DNA from: Alentia gelatinosa
Lineage: Eukaryota; Annelida; Polychaeta; Phyllodocida; Polynoidae
Assembly: GCA_950022655.1 (NCBI GenBank)
Contig: OX465580.1
Location: 45,878,028 to 45,942,027, forward strand
DNA length: 64,000 nt
Direction of reading: 5' to 3'
How positions within the stretch are numbered: the first letter of the stretch is position 1; each line of letters opens with the position of its first letter. This document shows, in pieces, positions 57,311 through 64,000 of this stretch. The notes under the pieces are model-generated. The model did not search any database. It saw only the letters and a list, made by a program, of their open reading frames with translations, and was not told the DNA's origin. The position numbers and the translations under genes were made by a program.

Positions 57311-59909
57311 ATGGTGGTCGAGGTCACTGGGGTGCTTGGGGTCGTGCAGGTGACTGGGCTAATGTCGGTACTCTCATTTTGAAGGATGAACTCCACTTGT
57401 ACTGTGGTGGTCAATGTTTATTTTATATATATGTATGCCTTTAAACAAATTATGCCACTTCAATTATTTTTATTTATAAATCCAAATAATGTACCTTTTT
57501 TTTTAAATTCATTTATAAATCCAAATAATGTACCATTTCTTTATATATACTATTATTATTATGTTATAATTTATATCATTTACATCTATATATTTATAAT
57601 ATAAAATACTATATATACCTTCAGTATCAAACGTGGCACTTTCCAAATCAGATGCTTCTTCCAAGGGTGTAGAGGCACAAGGTACAAGGGGGGGTGATGG
57701 AGTAATTGATTCAGAAACTTGATAAGGAAGAGAGCAATCCAGAGACATTGCAGAGGGAATAGTTGAGGAGGGAACAATAGTAGAAGGGACATTGTGAGGG
57801 GAAATAATAGTGAAATTAGAAAGTGGTGAGGGAACGCAGATAGGACGGAAAATGGGAGAAAATGTAGTTGCCTGGGAAGAAATAGGCGATAACAGATTGG
57901 ACGAGGTAGCTATAGGAGAAGGAAAAATGGGCGGGGCACAGATAGGAGAAGGAATATGGGGTGGGGTAGGGATAGGAGAAGGTAAGGGACATGAAACAGT
58001 GTGAGAGGGATGCAGAAGAGAGGTATTAATAGCTGGTGCAGAAGGTGAAGGAGGTGGAACACTCTGTGGATAGGAGGAGCTATTAAGTATCTGGGATCTA
58101 AGTGCCCCTACGTCGCTGGTTGGTTTACAGGTAGTGGCAACGCCTCCTTCTATACCTAAAAATATAAAAGTATAATACCATACATTACATACATTATTAT
58201 CATAAATAGAAGATATTAAGAGTCTATATTTCGGCCTACCTTATTTTTTTAATTTCAAATCAGAATGACAGCGGGCGCCACTATAGCAGTCGATCGACCT
58301 AGGTGCCTACCTGGGTGCCACTAACTAAATAAAGTAAAACCCGGTGAATATTAATATGTGAAATAACTATATAATAATGTTTATAATATATATTACCTTC
58401 TATAACATTGTTGCCAGCGTATTCCAGAGCCAATAACTCCAGTTTTGAGAGTGGTTCTATGTTTGAAGGACCCCGTCCAGTCAAGCCACTCCTGAGAACT
58501 ATTTCTGCGTGCTAAAGATAAAAATATTATTAATTAAGTATTTATACTGTAATAAATATAAAGGACAGTATTAATTTTTATATATAATAATTAATAAATA
58601 ATATTGATACAAATAATTATAATAACTGATATACCTTATAAAGGATCAATAAAAATCCGAAATGTTGTAAATCTAAGTAAGCAATAAACAATATCCTGTT
58701 ATCAAAATTCATTTCTTTGTCTTGGGTTGTGCCTTCTCTCAATCTACAATTATAATAACTGACAGCACTTATGATACATAAAATAATTTTTTTTTTATCT
58801 ATATATTTAATTAATAGGAAATTTACTTACTCTGCCTTTTACTTCAGACACGAACTTGGTTAGCTTTTTGCGGCAATCAGGGATGTTGCGCAATAACATC
58901 CCTGCAGCATTTACCTCAGCTAGAAAATTAAGTATATGTTTTTTTATATTTTTAAATCATTACATTAAAAGGATCATGGTTCAATCATGGTTATAATGGG
59001 TTTTTTTAATATCACCTGAGACAAAGTATTATACGAAATACATAAAATATAAACATATAATAAATTTATCAAATATATTTTTATTAATTTACCTAGTATT
59101 CGCCGCCATGCCGCATCTTTTTCGGCCTGCCGCCACCTGTACCTTTATAATTGCCCTTCAGGATGGGTTTTTCCACTATGGCAGCCTGAAGCAATGCAAA
59201 TAACTCGTCTTGCTTCCATAGCGGTCGTCGTTTTGCAGTGTTTGCGTCCATTTCATACAATTTTTTTTGAAAAAAAACCCATTGATATATATTAAAATTG
59301 CATTATCAATATAAACATTTATATATTATATAAATAACACACTAACTGGGATATATTATAGAAAGTCCAATTAAATATTTACTACCATGTCCTGGACTCG
59401 AACCCATGTACCCATATACACCATATATGACACTACCAGTGACAATGCATTTTCGATTCAGTGAACGATAACAGGGGATTTACTCTAATCGGCATTAATA
59501 AACAAATAAACATTTTTTTAACCATTATAATAATTTAATTCATCAATTTTGCTTAGATATTGATAAAATTTACACACCAATACCTTGTTATATTACCATA
59601 TTCAATGATTCCTTACCTTGAATTGAGGACTGTTTACAGGTGAGAGATCAACAAAATCCGTTGGTAGGGTACCAGACAATTCTCCTTCCTGTCCGCCCAC
59701 AGCCCGAGGAGAGCTCCTTTGGAAGGATATGTCCCCGGGAAGGATTTGGGTCAATTTCAGGAGAGTTAGGCCCCAGGATTTCTCTCCCTCCCGAGGACAG
59801 GGTAAATCGAATGAGATTGAGGAGATCTCCTGAAAATTATCCTCAGTGGAGCTATCCCTCCTGGAGACTCTCCTGGCTCAGGAGAGTTGAAAATAAAACA
59901 CCCCCCTGG

Positions 59910-60503
59910 AACACCCGGGGAGAGGTCCTAGGAGAGTTTGGGTTCAATATTTCAAAGTCTCCCGGGGAAGGAGAGTCTTGGGCCAGGATCTAGGAGGTCT
60001 CCTGAAATATCGTTTTATTTTCAATCCTAGGGCCAGGAGAGCTCCTGAAAAGTGTCCTGCAGCTCTCCTGGCTGGGGACACGTCTAGAGGTATTGTGGGT
60101 GATTCAAAATAACAAATAAAAGCTATTTAATTCATTTGAACTATCGGAAATATATTTATTATGATTTTAATTAAAACTGGAGGTCTCAGATGGAGAATTA
60201 CTGTGCTATTCACTTAGATTAACATACATTCATAAATGATGAAATTAGTTCCCAAAAATACTACTATATGCCACCACCTGCAGTATACACAGCCTCTCTT
60301 TCAAGTCTCCTCAAAAGTCTCCTACAGGTTTATTTTCTCCTGGGGCTCTCTCAAAGGAGACTTCGGCCGAGGATTTCTCTCCCTCCCGAGGACAGGGTAA
60401 ATCGAACGAGATTGAGGAGATCTCCTGAAAATTATCCTCAGTGGAGCTATCCCTCCTGGGGACTCTCCTCGCCCAGGAGAGTTGAAAATAAAACGACCCC
60501 TGG
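59910..60503. mobile_element. Harbinger-related MITE, right flank
   Basis: Ends at 60,503 with GAAAATAAAACGACCCCTGG. The block 60,368-60,493 repeats 59,770-59,900 directly, and 59,929-60,037 repeats 47,907-48,010 (GGAGAGTTTGGGTTC, AAAGTCTCCCGGGGAAGGAG, GTCTTGGGCCAGGATCTAGG). It matches the left-flank MITE in opposite orientation. Confidence 0.65.
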
Positions 60504-61182
60504 GGGCTGTTTTTAAAACTAAGAACGATAATGACTGAATGACTACGATTAGGCCTTACCACAGCGATACTGACTAGGATGTCTTTGTCAGTCCGTGTTT
60601 TAAACATGGTCCTACAGAAATGATCAAATCTTTATCGTTCAAGCTTTTCTGATCGCAGTTAAAGGCACGTCCTAGTGAACAACCAATCAGATTGATTTTT
60701 AAAGTCACATGACTAAACACTAGGATTGTCTTTAGTCAATGACTAAAGATATTCTTCATGGAAGAAAGATCTTGGTGGAGGACAATGCAATACCATTTTA
60801 CAAATAAGCATTCTTTGTACCTCTGCAAATTGCAATAGATTCATTTCAAGGGAAATATAATAATGTAATCCAACTACATTTTAAGAGGCCATTACCGTAT
60901 AAGCTGAGAGTAGCTAAGTTGTTTAATTCTGCTAGCCCAAATATGATACGACACCCCCTGGGGTTGTCTTCCAATAAGACCGATAATGGAGGTAGGACAG
61001 GCCTATGGACAATGTGGATCACGATTAAGACTTTTTTAAACACAGAAAATAAAGATATTTTCCTGATCATTGTGTAGGAATGTCCTCCATAAAGAGGGAT
61101 CACTTTAGGTATTGAGAATGCATCAAGGACCACCATAGGACCAATTCTTTTGTTGTTCTTAGTTTTAAAAACACCTCCCTGG
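60500..61182. mobile_element. TIR element with TTTTTAAAACTAAGAAC ends
   Basis: The left end CTGTTTTTAAAACTAAGAAC and the right inverted end GTTCTTAGTTTTAAAAACAC are both next to CC(T/A)GGG. The left part is repeated in inverted form at 32,690-32,822. 680 bp, no transposase. It directly abuts the Harbinger-related MITE, whose terminus is similar (CCnGGGG...GTTTTA), so the two may be related families. Confidence 0.75.
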
Positions 61183-61419
61183 TTACCAGACTGAGTGTTC
61201 TGTGTGCCGCCTGTGTAGTGTGTGGTGCCACCCGGTGAGTTTCTTAGTCACTAACTGGCTTAGCCTTGCAGTACTGCCCCCTACTGTGTTGTGGGTTTAC
61301 TGGATCAGAGGATGGGTTTATTGAAACAAGTCCGCTCTTTACATGTGAGTGGGGGCCCCTTTTCAGCAGTGTCAGTCATGTGATGTTGTAGCTGGATGAT
61401 GGGATTGGGTGAAGACAGT
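61183..61419. other. Unassigned sequence
   Basis: Nothing recognised. Confidence 0.4.
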
Positions 61420-62790
61420 TCTTAAAAACATCTTCTCCGGTGGTCCCTGTGTACACGGGATACTACCAGGATGGTGGCTGTGTTTCCTCTGTACAGTTGG
61501 CTGTGAGACAATTTTTTTTATGTGGCTGGTAAGGTCCCTTCATCCATATCTCCTGTCCATCGTATTCATTCCCAATGGTGCCTGTCTTGGTCCATTGAAG
61601 TGTTTGGGGACATCACTTGTGGTCCCCTTCTTGACAACTGTACAGTTTAAATGTTCGTACATCCTTTCCCGGGTCTTCCTCTTTTGTTTTCCAATGTAAT
61701 GTTACCCACCAGTCTTGCAGGTGATACAGTAAATCACATTGGAGCTGTTAAAGGTGGCAATATCTTTCACAAGAAATTTGAGTTTTCTCCCTCTGCCTGT
61801 CATTGTGTCCGTGGTACTGACTTGTTTACAGTATACCTACTGTCCCGCATTTGTTGCGATTTATTCGTTTGATTTCAGGTTTGTCATTTTCTAGTTTCCA
61901 CGTAGTTTTTATTTGTCAAAGGTTTTCTCTCTGCCCAGAAAGAGCGCGGCATCAGCAGTCGCTCACGCTGTGTGCCTCGGAAAACTTCATTGTATGTAGT
62001 TTTTGGATATACTAGATGGTCCACTTTGTTCTGTATTTTTAGGTATCTGCAAAGCATTTTGCTTTTGTATATCTTATTGGTGGTCGTGGATTTGCCTAGG
62101 ATCTTCCAGTTCTCCTAGACTATCTTTGGGATGGTATTTCTACTTTTTCTGAATGTACTTATTAAGCATCTTCTATCGTCCTCCGTGTCATTCTTCTTAG
62201 CCTTATTCGAGCATTTTCGCCCTTGCATGACTTTCACCATGCTTACTGCTTCATATCCGTTCACTCTTAATAGTTGTGAGTACGGCATACTGTTCTTTTG
62301 CAAGGGTGGGTGAGCTGAGTCATATCTCAGATATGTGTTCTGGTCTGTTGGTTTCACATTGAGGTTATGGCCCGTCCCGCATTGCCATTTTTCGACTCAT
62401 GTTTCCAATAAGTGTATATGGGTAGCCGACGACCCCATGGTTAATTTGATGCTCCTGTGATATTGGTTCAACCATTTGAACCGATCTTCCACGGCTGCTT
62501 TACAGTGGTCCTAAATGAAGTATATATCATCGATATCTCCACCCTGGGTATATCTACCCTGGGTTTTAGATGGTATTCTTTCAACATCCGTGTCTCTAGT
62601 AATTTCATTTACAGGTTCGCGTATAATGGGGCTAATCTTTTCCCCATTGCCATTCCTCCTACTTGTAGGAAGTAGGGTTTTTTCCGTTAAACTGGATGTT
62701 GTTTTTCGTGAGTGCCATCTCGAGACGTCTGATTAGACTCTCATTGGAGGGGTAGTGGCTCCCCCTCTCCTCTTCTCCAGTCTGTGTTTG
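61420..62790 (-). pseudogene. Penelope-like element remnant: RT and GIY-YIG endonuclease
   Basis: In minus-strand order: LIRRLEMALTKNNIQFNGK (about 62,740-62,690), then after a frame change YFLQVGGMAMGKRLAPLYAN, the PLE RT block around GxAMGxxLAPxxAN. A later segment reads KPTDQNTYLRYDSAHPPLQK and NSMPYSQLLRVNGYE (62,357-62,200), typical of the PLE RT C-terminus. At about 61,760-61,570 NSSNVIYCITCKTGG and HYIGKQKRKTRERMYEHLNC form the GIY-YIG nuclease core. Many stops and shifts separate the parts, so it is inactive. PLEs use this nuclease for target nicking. Confidence 0.82.
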
Positions 62791-64000
62791 ATAGCCTCAA
62801 AAACTTCAAAACTGAGGCCTCATGAAATGTACCAGAACTGTGAAAGAGAAGAAAAGTACTTTTACATGAGAGCTATCATGGATACTGTTAGCCAGTCTTT
62901 TGCTATATACTTACAAGGATGTCTGGTAGAGGGCAGCACAGCTGCACCCAGGAGTATATATTCGATAAACTATGGCTAACAGTATCCGTGATACCCATGC
63001 TCTTTATACTGCATCGTGACTGTGGAGTTCAATTCATAGATAAATGCAGGAAATACCTGCTGCATATTTATATGTATAAATTTACTTAATGTCTCGATAT
63101 AGTCGAAAGCCCTCTTACCTGGGGAGAACATAAGATAACCCTAAAATGGGTCAATCAGACACTTGTTTCTTCAGGAGGAATCCAGTCTATAGAGGCATGC
63201 AGGTGTGGAATAATCTAAACGGAGACTTACAACATAGCAGTATCAGAATTTATAAGAAGCAGATCGAAGGTTTTTTCTACACATAATGAGTGTAGTAGTT
63301 CGACCGGTATTGTATACCTAGTATTTATCATGAGCAATGGAGCTATTTCATCTATCTCATCCCTTCTACTTGTGGGCCTATAAATTGATATATTTCTCTA
63401 CTCCATGATGGAAATTTCTTTTTTTAGAGAAAGCAGAACTCAATTCATTATTACAAAAAACCAGGTACATAATCAAACTAGTAACCCATCTATCCTGTAT
63501 GACATGTGAACAATCCTTCGATGCACAATTGAATATCCAATATACCACACTTGCTCGAGATTAACTCCAATGCTGAACAATAACTGGAAAAGAAAACATA
63601 CTAGAAACTCGCACCAGAGGAACAAGAGTGTACGTATACAGTTCTTTCACTATATTGAAAATTTTTGACAATAAACGTGGATCAAGTAGCACCAAAAACA
63701 TTGATCTACCCAGGCACAAGATGAACATGGAAGTCAGGTGTACACAGAAAAAAAGAAATACAGTTCTTACTTGCGCTAGGGACTACTTTCTTCGTAGTTC
63801 CTAGTGCATCTGGGAGATAGTACCGCGTAGTAATCAGTCACGCGCGAATACCTCGAGTGGACAGATGTGCAGACAAAGAGAGTCCAGGTAATTACCAATT
63901 TTCTTAATTTCCCTAATGAATTTAATTAATTAAGGATGTTTGGTTGCAATTATCTTCACTATAGCCCCGCGGGGCCTCGTTTTAGTGAATTGATTTTGTC
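62791..64000. other. Unassigned sequence with short inverted blocks
   Basis: GAGAGCTATCATGGATACTGTTAGCCA near 62,868 recurs inverted near 62,970 (TGGCTAACAGTATCCGTGAT), giving a foldback of about 120 bp. A short hairpin is also visible near 63,770-63,810 (TTGCGCTAGGGACTAC / GTAGTTCCTAGTGCA). No gene was recognised. Confidence 0.45.

Larger units (their letters stand above)
50484..59251 (-). pseudogene. Harbinger Myb/SANT-like partner protein, six exons, LINE in last intron
   Basis: Minus-strand exons: 59,251-59,093, 58,919-58,831, 58,511-58,397, 58,155-57,619, 57,401-56,862 and 50,614-50,484. All joins keep phase. Exon 1 (KRRPLWKQDELFALLQAAIV) and exon 2 (EVNAAGMLLRNIPDCRKKLT, then KFVSEVKGR) form a trihelix SANT/Myb-like DNA-binding domain. 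Exon 3 has TGRGPSNIEPLSKLELLALE, the conserved follow-up motif. Exon 4 is a Pro/Ser-rich linker. Exon 5 has a Thr/Pro minisatellite, then a Lys-rich helical part. Exon 6 ends with a basic nuclear-signal-like tail (RNTRARKAKKM). Within exon 1 the reading frame must shift by one base before AEKDAAWRRIL, so this copy carries an indel. The protein normally binds DNA near the element ends and recruits the transposase into the nucleus. Confidence 0.82.
47815..59909. mobile_element. PIF/Harbinger DNA transposon with a nested LINE
   Basis: The left end CTGGGGCCTGTTTTATTTTC and the right end GAAAATAAAACACCCCCCTG are inverted terminal sequences. Inside are the two genes typical of the superfamily: a plus-strand DDE transposase and a minus-strand Myb/SANT-like protein, converging on each other. 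Removing the 6.0 kb LINE leaves about 6.1 kb. The exact ends and target duplication (usually 3 bp, TWA) could not be resolved because related end sequences are repeated at 47,222, 47,687, 47,849 and 60,503. Confidence 0.8.

Noticed and set aside
57052..57444. Plus-strand Gly/Cys-rich repeat ORF (130 codons)
   Set aside because: Mirror of the Thr/Pro minisatellite in exon 5 of the minus-strand Myb-like gene.
58630..58740. An additional Myb-gene exon between exons 2 and 3
   Set aside because: An open stretch with an acceptor exists, but its frame does not fit the phase of exon 2, and exon 2 joins exon 3 in phase without it.
59390..59470. tRNA-like minus-strand sequence with GGTTCGAGTCC
   Set aside because: The acceptor stem pairs poorly and no clear anticodon arm could be drawn; at most a degraded tRNA-like sequence.

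Overview
The window looks like a repeat-dominated stretch of an animal genome, most likely an aquatic invertebrate. The reasons are spliceosomal introns with GT/AG borders, AT-rich intergenic DNA, TATA boxes, and a transposon mix (tyrosine-recombinase retroelement, Penelope-like element, several non-LTR/LINE lineages, PIF/Harbinger, piggyBac-, hAT- and other TIR-type elements) that is common in cnidarians, molluscs, amphioxus and similar animals. I could not identify the species. I found no convincing host protein-coding gene and no rRNA or tRNA gene. Every protein with recognisable domains belongs to a mobile element.

Layout. 0-5.2 kb: short foldback and TIR (MITE-like) repeats. 6.1-7.4 kb: a doubtful decayed coding region. 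10.4-14.3 kb: a nearly complete Ngaro/DIRS-type retrotransposon on the minus strand (gag-like, RT/RNase H, tyrosine recombinase), with one nonsense codon in the RT. 16.3-24.3 kb: remnants of an RNase H-bearing LINE and two CR1/L2-like LINEs. One of these is split by a 3.7 kb element with ~570 bp inverted termini, which itself contains piggyBac-like MITEs. 25-33 kb: mostly unassigned, with a TATA/splice-donor promoter candidate and a LINE endonuclease scrap. 33-39 kb: a CpG-rich CCAAT-box block, a duplicated 237 bp repeat, a MITE with a 9 bp target duplication, and two more TATA/splice-donor candidates. 40-46.4 kb: a LINE 3' end, nested TIR elements, and a hAT-like element filled by a 63 bp tandem array. 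47.2-60.5 kb: a PIF/Harbinger transposon with two convergent multi-exon genes, a DDE transposase (plus strand) and a Myb/SANT-like partner (minus strand). A 6.0 kb LINE sits in the last intron of the partner gene. 60.5-62.8 kb: another TIR element and a decayed Penelope-like element.

The most interesting object is the LINE at 50,838-56,835. Its first ORF has the usual coiled coil and RRM-like region but ends in a domain that matches the NADAR (YbiA/DUF1768) fold. A separate second ORF is an intact SGNH hydrolase, and the third is endonuclease-RT. NADAR enzymes act on ADP-ribose-type N-glycosidic bonds, and some members reverse guanine ADP-ribosylation. The element may therefore carry its own enzyme against ADP-ribosylation of nucleic acid; this is inference. 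The RT of this copy carries an internal frameshifting deletion, whereas ORF1 and the hydrolase ORF are open.

The Harbinger pair would normally work together (the Myb-like protein binds DNA and helps deliver the transposase), but single-base frame breaks in both genes suggest this copy is dead.
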